A DNA stretch of 64,000 nt from Nocardioides ungokensis (GTDB lineage Bacteria; Actinomycetota; Actinomycetes; Propionibacteriales; Nocardioidaceae), in the NCBI RefSeq assembly GCF_013466985.1, contig NZ_CP059164.1, positions 1,125,001-1,189,000 on the forward strand. Direction: 5' to 3'. The position numbers and the translations under genes are program-made. The stretch's first letter is position 1. Each line of letters begins with the position of its first letter. Below are positions 22,853 through 31,912 of this stretch, one piece after another. The notes beneath the pieces are model-generated. The model was given only the letters and a program-made list of their open reading frames with translations. It searched no databases and was not told the DNA's origin.

Positions 22853-24105
22853 GGGACTCCTCGGTGGTGTCGGCGGGCTCGCCGATGGGATCGGGGTCGA
22901 TGCCGGTGGTGGTGGCGTGGATGCGGCCGTCGGCCACCCGGACACTGATCGGACTGTCGGGGGCGACGGCCTCGACGGAGGTGACGACATGGCCGTCGGC
23001 GTCCTGCAGCACGGAGTAGCCACGCTGCAGCGTTGCGAGCGGGGACAGTGCGCGGGCTCGGGCACGACGGTGGTCGATGTCGTCGGCGGCGCGGTCCAGG
23101 ACGTGCCCGAGCGTCCGGCGGGCGCGGTCGCGGAGCTGGAGCACCTCGTCGGAGCGAGCGTCGAGCAGGCTGCGTGGGTCGGCGAGGGCCGGGCGCGACC
23201 GCAGCGCGTCGAGCCCCGCCTGCTCACGGGCCAGCCAGCCCGCGAGCGACGCGCGCATCCGGTCGCGGGCGACCGCCACCAGCAGCAGCTCCTCGGCAAC
23301 GTCGGGCACGACCAGCTTGGCGGCGTCGGTGGGGGTGGAGGCGCGCACGTCGGCGACCAGGTCGAGCAGCGGGGAGTCCGGCTCGTGGCCGATCGCGGAC
23401 ACGACGGGGGTGCGGGCCCGGTGCACGGCCCGGATCAGCGCCTCATCGGAGAACGGCAGCAGGTCCTCCACCGAGCCGCCGCCGCGGGCGATCACGATGA
23501 CGTCGACGTCGGCCGCCCGGTCGAGGCGGTCGAGCGCCTCCATCACCTCGGTGGCGGCGCGCTGCCCGCATCGCGGCATAGGCCACCTCGAAGGCGACCG
23601 CGGGCCAGCGGCGGCGGGCGTTCTCGAGGACGTCGCGCTCGGCAGCCGAGTTGGGCGCCGTGACCAGCCCGATCTTGCCAGGCAGGAACGGCAGCGGGCG
23701 CTTGAGCTCGGCCGCGAAGAGGCCCTCGGCAGCGAGCAGCTGGCGACGCCGCTCGAGGCGGGCGAGCAGCTCGCCGAGCCCGACATCCGGATCTCGCGCG
23801 CGTAGAGAGAGAGCGTGCCCCGGTTGGCGTAGTAGGAGGGCTTGGCGTGCACGACGACGCTCGCGGCCCTCGACGAGCGGGGGGTTTCAGCCCGTCGAAG
23901 AGGGTGCGCGAGCAGGTCACCGGCACCGAGATGTCGGCGACGGCGTCGCGCAGGGTCATGAAGACGGTGTTGACCCCGGACGCCTGCTGACCTGCGCGAT
24001 CTGCCCCTCGACCCACACCGCGCCCAGCCGGTCGACCCAGCCCGCGATCGCGTTCGCGATCTGCCGGACCGGTGCCGGCGACTGGGCGGAGGTCTCCAGG
24101 GCCAT
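22845..24105 (-). CDS. xseA: exodeoxyribonuclease VII large subunit, at least four frameshifts
   Basis: XseA is the catalytic subunit of exonuclease VII. Segments recognisable in successive frames are the N-terminal OB fold ([15 protein letters not shown], then [20 protein letters not shown]), [40 protein letters not shown] sequence, [37 protein letters not shown] and the C-terminal [11 protein letters not shown]. Breaks lie near 23975, 23870-23890, 23780 and 23565; each is repaired by one or two bases in a G or C run. ATG 24105 follows TAGGGT closely and is probably leaderless. Confidence 0.9.
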
Positions 24106-24358
24106 GGCGGTGACCCTAGAGGGTCCCGCCGACGCGCCTCGACGGGCACGTCCTTCGAGGCAGCGGGCCCGCGCCGAAAAGGGCGAGCGCCCCCAGCAGG
24201 TCGTGTGCGAGACTCGCGCCCGCTGGCGCTGGACCTCGGCTCCGGGGAACCCCGCCGGCCCTGACTCCGTGGAGGGTCGTCGCCGCGGCGCCGGCGCGTC
24301 AGCAGCTGCTGTCGCTCACCCGCCGGTCGGTGGTGGTCCTGCATCGGGAGGCTCGCTC

Positions 24359-25122
24359 ATGACTTCGACAACTCACCCCGGATCCCACCCGCGGCCGCCA
24401 TCGCCGTGGACGGGATCCCACCACATCGCCCAGCACCGGTGGCAGCTCGACCACGTCGTCAGCCTGCCCGAGGTGGTCGACGTCCTCACCGACCTGGCGG
24501 CCGAGCTGACCGACGCGCACCACGCGGGCTGGTGGCTGGCGGAACCGCTGCGGGGCGGGCAACTGGTGGCGGCCCGGGCGTCGCGACGCGAGCGCGGCCG
24601 CGGCACCGTCGGGCTCGCGGCGACCGCCCCGGAGCGCTTCGTGCGTCCGGGACCCTGGCGACTTCGGGCGGTCGACGAGGTCCCGGTGCCGGGGCTGGCC
24701 GTGTTCGACTCCGGGTCGGCGCCGCTGACACCGGTGCTCGCGTGGACGGGACGGTCGCTGGAGCAGGTCAGCGGCCCGGCCGTGCCGGCGACCGACGTGG
24801 CGGAGGCGGTGCGCCAGGTGACACCGACCGGCCTGCCCACCGGCTGTGGGGCGTGGCCAGGGCGCACGTCGGGCCCAACCTCGACCTCGTGGCTCACAGA
24901 GGTGGGCTGCGGGCGCACGCGGTCCGTGACGGAGTCCTGCTCCGCACCCGGGAGGCCCTGACGTTCCGGCACGCGGCGGATGGTGCCGAGAGCTTGCCCC
25001 AGGCGGCTTCGGCGTACGAGGAGCTGGCCCGCACGGCCGCGGAGATGGCCGCGGCCGGGGGTCGTCTCCTCGGCGCGGACGACGGCCTCGTGCTGGTCTC
25101 GTTCGAGCTCGGGCAGGCGTAG
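24359..25122 (+). CDS. hypothetical protein, one frameshift
   Basis: After repair of a one-base loss at about 24835-24838 the product is about 254 aa. It begins with a histidine- and proline-rich head, then a mixed region containing VDVLTDLAAELTDAHHAGWWLAEPL (quoted as VDVLTDLAAELTD and HHAGWWLAEPL), and ends FRHAADGAESLPQAASAYEE followed by LLGADDGLVLVSFELGQA. I recognise no family. GGGAGG precedes ATG 24359. Its TAG stop directly abuts the ATG of the next hydrolase, so the two are likely cotranscribed. Confidence 0.55.
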
Positions 25123-26012
25123 ATGTCGAGCACTCCCCTGGGCGAGAGGCACGCGTTCGCGGCACCGGACGGCACCCGGCTCGGCTACCGGGTGGTGGGC
25201 TCCGGCGAGCCCGTGATCTGCCTGCCCGGAGGCCCGATGCAGGACTCGGCCTACCTGGGAGACCTGGGAGGTCTGTCCGGGCGTCGCCGCCTCGTCCTGC
25301 TCGACCTGCGCGGCACCGGACGGTCGGCCGAGCCTCAGGACCCCACGAGCTGGCGCTGCGACCGGCTCGTCGACGACGTCGAGGCGCTGCGCAGGCACCT
25401 GGGAGTGGACCGGCTCGACCTGCTGGCGCACTCCGGGGGAGCCAACCTCGCCGTCCTGTACGCCGCGCGACACCCGGAGCGGCTGCGCCAACTGCTCCTG
25501 GTCGCGCCGGGCCTCGCGGCAGCCGGGGTCGACGTACCCGGCAGCACCAGGCGTGCGGTCGCACGGCTGCGTGCTCGCGAGACGTGGTTCCCGGCGGCGT
25601 TCTCGGCGCTGGAGCGGGTCACGTCCGGCGCCGGGGCAGACGACGACTGGGCGGCGATCGCCCCGTTCTTCTACGGCCGTTGGGACGCGGTCGCGCGCGC
25701 ACACCATGCGGCGGGGGAGCACCAGAGGAACGACCGGGCCGCCGCCGTCTTCGGCTCCGCCGGGCCTTCGACCCGGAGGCGACCCGGGTCGCGCTGGCGG
25801 GGCTGGAGGGGACCGCGACCCTGGTGCTGGCGGGCGAGGTCGACGTCAACACACCGCCCAGTGGTGCTGCCGAGCTCGCGGCGTGCTTCCCTCGGGGCGA
25901 GCTGGTCGTCCAGCCCGGTGCCGGCCACTTCCCGTGGCTCGACGCCCCGGCTGACTTCACCGCCGTCACGGGAGCATTCCTGGCACGGACGGGGAGCCCG
26001 GCGCCGACGTGA
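25123..26012 (+). CDS. alpha/beta hydrolase (proline iminopeptidase-like), one frameshift
   Basis: The product resembles proline-iminopeptidase-type hydrolases: [14 protein letters not shown] (oxyanion loop), [12 protein letters not shown], nucleophile elbow [12 protein letters not shown], and in the second frame [16 protein letters not shown] and [11 protein letters not shown] with the catalytic His. A G missing from a GGG run at 25762-25764 separates the halves; restoring it gives [16 protein letters not shown]. Peptidase activity is only one possibility. Confidence 0.78.
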
Positions 26013-26044
26013 GCTCACGAGCGGCGATCCGTAGACTCGGGCCC

Positions 26045-27045
26045 ATGACCACCGACCTGGGCAACCCGCCGATCCTGTCCCCGGACGACGCGGAGCGCGC
26101 CGTGCTGCTGGCGGCCCCCCGCGGCTACTGCGCGGGCGTCGACCGGGCCGTGGTCACGGTCGAGAAGGCGCTCGACCTCTACGGGGCGCCGGTCTACGTG
26201 CGCAAGCAGATCGTGCACAACAAGCACGTCGTGTCGGACCTCGAGTCGCGTGGCGCGATCTTCGTCGAGGAGCTGGCCGAGGTCCCCGAGGGGAGACCGT
26301 GGTGTTCTCGGCCCACGGCGTCTCGCCGGAGGTGCACCGCCAGGCCGAGGAGCGCTCGCTCAAGACGATCGATGCCACCTGTCCGCTGGTGACCAAGGTC
26401 CACCACGAGGCGAAGCGGTTCGCCAACGAGGACTACGACATCCTGCTGATCGGCCACGCGGGGCACGAGGAGGTCGAGGGCACCGCCGGCGAGGCGCCCG
26501 ACCACATCCAGCTGGTGCAGGGTCCCGAGGACGTGCCCGGCATCGTCGTCCGCGACCCCGCCCGGGTCTCCTGGCTCTCCCAGACGACCCTGTCGGTCGA
26601 CGAGACCCTCGAGACCGTCGCCGCGATCCGCGAGCGCTTCCCGCTGCTGCTCGACCCGCCGAGCGACGACATCTGCTACGCCACCCAGAACCGCCAGCTC
26701 GCGGTCAAGGAGATCGCCCGCGAGGCCGACCTGGTGATCGTCGTCGGCTCCGGCAACTCCTCCAACTCGGTCCGCCTGGTCGAGGTCGCCCTCGAGGCCG
26801 GCGCTCGGACGTCGTACCGCGTCGACGACGCGAGCGAGATCGACGAGGCCTGGCTCGAAGGGGTCAGCACCGTGAGCGTCACCTCCGGCGCCAGCGTCCC
26901 CGAGGAGCTGGTGGAGGGGGTCCTGGCGTTCCTGGCCGAGCGCGGCTACCCCGACGCCCAGGCCGTGCACAGCGCCGAGGAGTCGCTCATCTTCGCGCTG
27001 CCGAAGGAGCTGCGTCGCGACCTGAAGGCGGCCGGGCGCTCCTAG
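26045..27045 (+). CDS. ispH: 4-hydroxy-3-methylbut-2-enyl diphosphate reductase, one frameshift
   Basis: IspH is the last enzyme of the MEP isoprenoid pathway and holds an iron-sulfur cluster. The three cluster cysteines are in [23 protein letters not shown] and [10 protein letters not shown]. The second half also has [13 protein letters not shown] and [12 protein letters not shown]. The frame breaks at the GGGG run at 26290-26293. One more G yields [17 protein letters not shown], the invariant family segment. As the MEP pathway is normally essential in actinobacteria, this break is almost certainly not biological. Confidence 0.95.
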
Positions 27046-27418
27046 GGGGCCACACCACGAAGCGGTACGCCGCGTAGTTCGCGACGACCGAGACCGATCG
27101 CCGACACCTTCGCCACCAGCACCAGGGCCGACCGGTCGTCGCCCCACAGCGACAGCAGCAGCTCGATCACCAGCGGCTGGAGCACCCACATGGTCGATCC
27201 GTGGTGGCCACGAAGAGCGCTCCCGCCCGCCAGGACAGCCGGTCCCCGAACGTGAAGCGGCCGTTGGCGACGAAGCTGAGGGCCATGCCGGCGCTGGTCG
27301 AGACGACGTTGGCGGCGACCACCCCCAGCGACCGGTGCAGCAGCCAGAAGAGCGTCAGGTCCAGCGCGGTGTTGACGACCCCGACCGTGGCGAAGCGCGT
27401 CGCCGTGCGCCCGCTCAG
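27042..27418 (-). CDS. GtrA family membrane protein, at least two frameshifts
   Basis: GtrA proteins are four-helix membrane proteins thought to help move lipid-linked sugars across the membrane. Recognisable parts are [40 protein letters not shown], a further part read after a one-base repair near 27199 ([19 protein letters not shown]) and, after another near 27089, [12 protein letters not shown]. The start lies at or before the stop of the glycosyltransferase, but no ATG or GTG is visible, so the boundary is approximate. It overlaps the end of ispH. Confidence 0.7.
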
Positions 27419-28376
27419 GACGGGTCCCCGGGCAGCCCCCCGCGCGCGGTGAGCGCCAGCGAGTAGAGCGGGCGGTCCTGCGACTCGACGTAGACCCGGC
27501 CGAGGTAGCCGCCGATCACGCCCATCATGGTCAGCTGCAACCCGCCCAGCAGGAACATCCCGACGCCGAGGAAGGCCCACCCGGCACCGCCTGGCCGGGG
27601 ACGAAGAGGCGGACCCACAGCACGTAGCAGGCGGCCGCCACGCTCGCCGCCGAGATCGCCAGGCCCAGCCGCGAGATCAGCCGCAGGGGCAGCGTCGAGA
27701 AGCCGAGGATGCCGCTGGTCGCGAAGGCCAGCATCTTGCGCAGCGGGTAGCCGGTGGTGCCCGCGTGCCGGGCGTCGCGGTCGAAGAGCACCGCCTCCTG
27801 GCGGAAGCCCACGTTCGCCACGATCCCGCGCAGGAACCGGTCGTGCTCCCGGTAGCGGACCACCTCGGCGACGACCCGGGCGTCCATCAGCCGGAAGTCG
27901 CCCACGTTGCGCGGGATGTCGATCGAGGCGAGCCGGGCCAGGAGCCAGTAGAAGAGGTACGCCGTGGCGCGCTTGAACGGGCCGTCCTGCCGGGTCCGGC
28001 GCTGGGCGTAGACCACGTCGACGCCCTTCTCCCAGACCCGGATCAGCTCGAGGCTGACGCCGGGCGGGTCCTGGAGGTCGGTGTCCATGACGATCACCGC
28101 GTCCGCCCCCGTGGCGGCGTCGAGCCCGGCGGTCACCGCCACCTGGTGGCCGAAGTTGCGCGAGAGCGCCAGCACGGTCACCCGTGGGTCGTCGTGGCGC
28201 AGCTCCAGCAGCCGGTCCAGGGAGTCGTCACCGCTCCCGTCGTCGACGTACACGAACTCGAACCGGAGGTCGGGGCGCTCGTCGGTGGCAGCCGCCAGGG
28301 CCCGGTGGAAGGCGGCGACGTTCTCGGCCTCGTCGTAGACGGGCAGCACGTAGGCGACGGTGCGGTCGGGACTCAT
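27415..28376 (-). CDS. family 2 glycosyltransferase (DPM/GtrB type), one frameshift
   Basis: The N-terminal GT-A domain has YVLPVYDEAENVAAFH, FVYVDDGSGDDS, NFGHQVAVTAGLDAATGADAV and DTDLQDPP (the nucleotide-sugar/metal Asp residues). Two C-terminal membrane helices follow. The break at about 27580-27583 lies in the last part; one base restores VPGWAFLGVGMFLLGG and QLTMMGVIGGYLGRVY to the stop at 27415. With the overlapping GtrA gene it resembles GtrA-GtrB pairs, which transfer a sugar from a nucleotide to polyprenyl phosphate and flip it. Confidence 0.88.
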
Positions 28377-28463
28377 GCGTCCATTGGTAGGAGCCGTGCC
28401 TGCGGCTTTCCTGTGAGCGCACCCAGAGCCGGGGATGAGCCACCTGCCCGGCCCCGGGTGTGC

Positions 28464-28928
28464 TCACGACACGCAGAACTCGTTGCCCTCCGGGTCACGC
28501 AGGGTCCTGAAGTAGCCCTCGACGTCGGTGCCGTCGAAGTCCTCGGGGTAGCGGTGGAAGATGCTCGCTCCGGCCTCGAGGAGCCGGTTGACCGCCTCGT
28601 CGACCAGGGCCCGGCGCTCCTCCATCGGCCGGGACCGGTCGCGGCCGCCCGGGTAGAGGTCGAGGTGCAGGCGGTTCTTGACGGCCTTCGGCTCCGGCAC
28701 CGGCTGGAACCAGATCGTCGGCCCGTGACCGTCCGGGTCCATGAGCCGGTCGGACCCGTCGCCGTCGAGGTCAAGCTCGTCGGGAGGGACCCCGACGGAG
28801 AGATACCAGTCGTTCCAGGTCGCGTGGCCCTCGGGCGGCGGCTGGACGACGTACCCGAGCGCGGGGCCCCAGAACCTCACCATCACGCTCGGGTCGGCGC
28901 AGTCGATCGTGAGCTGCCAGGTGGTCAC
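28464..28928 (-). CDS. VOC (glyoxalase/bleomycin-resistance fold) protein
   Basis: The 154-aa product shows two beta-alpha-beta-beta-beta halves: the start LTIDCADPSVMVRFWGPALGY, here LTIDCADPSVMVRFW then GPALGY, and the end TLRDPEGNEFCVS. The pattern IWFQPVPEPKAVKNRLHLDL is common to actinobacterial glyoxalase-like proteins. The substrate is unknown. Its start overlaps the stop of the following acidic-protein gene by four bases, indicating a shared transcript. Confidence 0.8.
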   Translation of the reverse strand: MTTWQLTIDCADPSVMVRFWGPALGYVVQPPPEGHATWNDWYLSVGVPPDELDLDGDGSDRLMDPDGHGPTIWFQPVPEPKAVKNRLHLDLYPGGRDRSRPMEERRALVDEAVNRLLEAGASIFHRYPEDFDGTDVEGYFRTLRDPEGNEFCVS

Positions 28929-29335
28929 GGCTCGTCGTCAGCGACTTCGGGCCCCGCATCGCCGTGGCTGCCAGTGTCTCCGGTGTTGTCAACCTCGGCG
29001 TTCTCGGGCCGGTTGTCGGGGTCGAGGCGGCGCTTGCGCTCCTCCTCGATCTCGGCGACCTCCTCCTCCGAGGGCTTCATCTCGCGGAAGACCTCGCTCG
29101 GGTCGGCACTGCCGGCGCTGCCTTCAGGGTCGTCGTCGGCGTTGAGCTCCTCGAACTCCTTGACGGTCGGCAGCTCCGCGTCGGTGTTGTCGATCTCGGC
29201 GTTCTCCGGCCGGTTCTCCGGAGCCAGCCGGCGTTCGCGCTCGGCCTCGATCTCCTCCACCTCGGACTGCGTGGCCTCGTCCTGCTCCTGGCGTGTCTCG
29301 CCCACTGCGACCTCCCTCGTAGGGTCCTGGGTCAC
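28925..29335 (-). CDS. highly acidic protein with a duplicated ~30-residue motif
   Basis: The 136-aa product is very rich in Glu and Asp and has no signal peptide, membrane helix or recognisable domain. Residues about 24-54 and 88-118 are copies: EVEEIEAERERRLAPENRPE with NAEIDNTDAE, and EVAEIEEERKRRLDPDNRPE with NAEVDNTGDT. The linker is disordered. A function cannot be assigned; the repeated ENRPENAE(I/V)DNT core suggests a binding motif. Confidence 0.7.
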   Translation of the reverse strand: MTQDPTREVAVGETRQEQDEATQSEVEEIEAERERRLAPENRPENAEIDNTDAELPTVKEFEELNADDDPEGSAGSADPSEVFREMKPSEEEVAEIEEERKRRLDPDNRPENAEVDNTGDTGSHGDAGPEVADDEP

Positions 29336-29351
29336 CCTGCCACGACCCGCG

Positions 29352-30347
29352 TCAGGCGTCGATCGAGCTCATGTCGCCATAGCGGTCGCCCGCGACGGCG
29401 CCGCGGGGGACCGCCTTCTCCAGGGCCACCAGGTCGTCCTCGTCCAGATCGACCGAGGCGGCCCCGACGTTCTCCTCGAGGTACTTCACCCGCTTGGTCC
29501 CGGGGAACGGGGCCACGTCGTCCCCCTGGGCGAGCACCCACGCCAGCGCCAGCTGGCCGGGCGTGCAGCCCTTCTGCTCGGCGATCCCGCGGATCTCGGC
29601 GACCAGCGCCAGGTTGGCGTCGAGGTTGTCTCCCGAGAAACGGGGGAAGTACGGCGAGCGCCGCGAGTCGTTGTCCTCGAGGGTCCCCGCGTCGGTGATC
29701 GCGCCGGTGAGGATGCCGCGGCCCAGCGGGGAGTAGGGAACCAGGCCGATGCCGAGCTCGCGCAGGACCGGGAGGATCTCGTCCTCGAGGTCCCGGGTGA
29801 ACAGCGAGTACTCCGTCTGCAGCGCGGTGATCGGGTGGGTCGCGTGCGCCTTGCGGATGTTGGCGGCGGAGGCCTCGGAGAGCCCGAGGTGGCGGACCTT
29901 GCCCGCCTCGACGAGCTCGGCCATGGCACCGACGGTCTCCTCGATCGGCACGCTCCGGTCGACCCGGTGCTGGTAGTAGAGGTCGATGTGGTCGACGCCG
30001 AGACGCTGCAGGGAGGCGTCGCAGGCGGAGCGCACGTACTCCGGCCGGCCGTTGATGCCGACCCGGCTCCCGTCGGGCCGCCGCTCGTTGCCGAACTTGG
30101 TCGCGAGCTGGACCTCGTCGCGGCGGCCGGCGATCGCCTTGCCGACGAGCTGCTCGTTGGTGAAGGGGCCGTACATGTCGGCGGTGTCGAGGAACGTCAC
30201 GCCCAGGTCGAGGGCGCGGTTGATGGTCTCGATGCCCTGCTGCTCGTCACCGGTCCCGTAGAACTCGGACATGCCCATGCAGCCGAGGCCCAGGGTGGAG
30301 ACGGTGAGCGGGGAGGTGGTCCCGAGGGTGCGCTGCTGAAGTGTCAT
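29352..30347 (-). CDS. aldo/keto reductase
   Basis: The 331-aa NADPH-dependent oxidoreductase has the catalytic set of the family: [20 protein letters not shown] (Asp and Tyr), a Lys in VQLATKFGN, and [25 protein letters not shown] and [12 protein letters not shown] bind cofactor. It is close to the YakC/AKR13-like group. ATG 30347 was chosen over the GTG at 30359. The substrate is not indicated by the neighbours. Confidence 0.92.
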   Translation of the reverse strand: MTLQQRTLGTTSPLTVSTLGLGCMGMSEFYGTGDEQQGIETINRALDLGVTFLDTADMYGPFTNEQLVGKAIAGRRDEVQLATKFGNERRPDGSRVGINGRPEYVRSACDASLQRLGVDHIDLYYQHRVDRSVPIEETVGAMAELVEAGKVRHLGLSEASAANIRKAHATHPITALQTEYSLFTRDLEDEILPVLRELGIGLVPYSPLGRGILTGAITDAGTLEDNDSRRSPYFPRFSGDNLDANLALVAEIRGIAEQKGCTPGQLALAWVLAQGDDVAPFPGTKRVKYLEENVGAASVDLDEDDLVALEKAVPRGAVAGDRYGDMSSIDA

Positions 30348-30488
30348 GCCCCGAGTCAACGCGACGAAGCAGTCTTTTCAAGGGCGGGGGCAGCCCTGGC
30401 ACCGGCGATCACCCGCGGGGGATGAGGCAACCAGCCCGGAACCAGGACGACGCTGGAGTCCTCACATCGAGCGAAAGAGGAGCTCCTC

Positions 30489-30962
30489 ATGGCAGAAACG
30501 AGCACGGGTGCGTCCACGCACAAGGCGCAGCCGGCGACGCAGAGCTGGAACGGGGTGCCCGCCGAGCCGGAGCAGACCGGCTGGATGGGCTGGATCCTGT
30601 TCGCGGCCACCATGATGCTGATGCTCGGCATCTTCCACGCCATCCAGGGGCTCGTGGCGCTCTTCCAGGACGAGTACTACCTGGTGGGCAAGAACGGGCT
30701 CACGGTGCACGTCGACTACACCACCTGGGGCTGGGTGCACCTGATCCTCGGCATCCTCGTGGCGGGTGCGGGAGCCGGGCTGCTGGCCGGACAGATGTGG
30801 GCGCGGATCGTCGGCGTCCTCGTGTGCCTGGCGAGCTCGGTGGTCAACATCGCGTTCCTGGCGGCGTACCCGATCTGGTCGCTGATCATGATCGCGGTCG
30901 ACATCCTGGTGATCTGGGCGATCACCGTGCACGGCCGCGAGATGAAGGCCAACCGGGCCTGA
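30489..30962 (+). CDS. DUF7144-family four-helix membrane protein
   Basis: The 157-aa product has a polar head (about 30 residues) and four membrane helices. Family-typical sequences are GWILFAATMMLMLGIFHAIQ, TTWGWVHLILGILVAGAG, ARIVGVLVCLASSVVNIAFL and YPIWSLIMIAVDILVIWA. AGAGGAG lies before ATG 30489. The function is unknown. The next membrane-protein gene starts seven bases after its stop. Confidence 0.82.
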   Translation: MAETSTGASTHKAQPATQSWNGVPAEPEQTGWMGWILFAATMMLMLGIFHAIQGLVALFQDEYYLVGKNGLTVHVDYTTWGWVHLILGILVAGAGAGLLAGQMWARIVGVLVCLASSVVNIAFLAAYPIWSLIMIAVDILVIWAITVHGREMKANRA

Positions 30963-30969
30963 CCCGCAG

Positions 30970-31620
30970 GTGAGGCCTTCCACGACCTGGGTGGCGGCTC
31001 TCTTCGCGGCCGGCTCGACCTGCTTCCTCGTCGCCCCGTTCCCGGGCTTCGTGGAGCTGGTCGGGCAGCAGGCGGACGCCGGGGTCTTCTTCGTGGGGTC
31101 GCTGCTGTTCACCTCGGCGGCGACCCTCCAGTGGCTGCCGGTCCACCAGCCGCGCGCCACCGTCTGGTGGAGCAACAGCTGGCAGCTGGTCGGCACCGTC
31201 TTCTTCAACGCCACCACCTTCCGGGCCCTCAGCACGGCCACGGACTCCGCCGACTACAACCAGGTCGTGTGGCGGCCGGACGCGTTGGGGTCCGCGTGCT
31301 TCCTGGTCTCGGGGTTCCTGGCGTACGCCGTGGCGGCCGGCTCCTGGCGACGCCGTCCACCACGCACCGACGACGGCCGCATCGCCGCGGTGAACCTGGC
31401 CGGCTGTGTGGCGTTCGGGGTCTCGGCTGCGGCGGCGTACGTCGTCCCGTCGACGTCGGAGGCGCTGGACGCCCGGCTGGCGAACACGACGACCGCGCTG
31501 GGCGCCCTGTGCTTCCTGGTCGGCGCGCTGCTCCTGCTCCGGGGGCAGCGGCTCAGTCGGGCCGGACGCGGCGCCGCCAGGGGAAGGTTCCCTCGATCTC
31601 GGTCTCGAGGGAGAAGCTGA
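30970..31620 (+). CDS. six-helix membrane protein of unknown function (possibly YrhK-like)
   Basis: The 216-aa product repeats an arrangement of hydrophobic helices (STCFLVAPFPGFVELVGQ, ADAGVFFVGSLLFTSAATLQ, SACFLVSGFLAYAVAAG, GALCFLVGALLLLRG). The CFLV repeats recall YrhK-type sequences, but this is weak. GTG 30970 is the start. The 3' end overlaps the opposed DUF1622 gene by 68 bases, and the last ~25 residues are Arg-rich, so the true end could be earlier if the sequence has an error. Confidence 0.6.
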   Translation: MRPSTTWVAALFAAGSTCFLVAPFPGFVELVGQQADAGVFFVGSLLFTSAATLQWLPVHQPRATVWWSNSWQLVGTVFFNATTFRALSTATDSADYNQVVWRPDALGSACFLVSGFLAYAVAAGSWRRRPPRTDDGRIAAVNLAGCVAFGVSAAAAYVVPSTSEALDARLANTTTALGALCFLVGALLLLRGQRLSRAGRGAARGRFPRSRSRGRS

Positions 31621-31906
31621 GGAAGGTCCGGATCAGCACGATCAGGCCGAGGACCCCGACGTTCTCGAGCGTGGGGTCCACCGCCACCGTGCTCACCAGG
31701 TCCGCCGCGACCAGGATCTCCACGGCGATCAGCAGGCCGCCGCCGAAGTTCTGGCGCAGGGCGCGGGCAGCGAGCTGGTTGTCCCGGGAGGCTCGCCAGG
31801 TGCTCACGGCGCTGACGACCGCGATCACGAAGGCGATCGTGAGCACGGCCATGGCCGTGAGCTCGAACGCTCGTCCGACGGCGCGTGCCACGTCGTCGAA
31901 GGTCAT
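31553..31906 (-). CDS. DUF1622 membrane protein
   Basis: The 117-aa product has three membrane helices, with the DUF1622 core RQNFGGGLLIAVEILVAADL and VGVLGLIVLIRTFLSFSLE ending in EIEGTFPWRR. The family's function is unknown. It starts six bases after the stop of glutamate decarboxylase, so the two are probably cotranscribed. Confidence 0.85.
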   Translation of the reverse strand: MTFDDVARAVGRAFELTAMAVLTIAFVIAVVSAVSTWRASRDNQLAARALRQNFGGGLLIAVEILVAADLVSTVAVDPTLENVGVLGLIVLIRTFLSFSLETEIEGTFPWRRRVRPD

Positions 31907-31912
31907 CGGGAG

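Noticed and set aside
26290..26293. Programmed frameshifting in ispH and other genes
   Set aside because: The breaks lack a common slippery site and need a different number of bases in different genes; random loss from G/C runs explains them.
27765..30425. Plus-strand open frame of 886 codons opposite several genes
   Set aside because: It spans five clear minus-strand genes and their junctions, so it cannot be a real protein.
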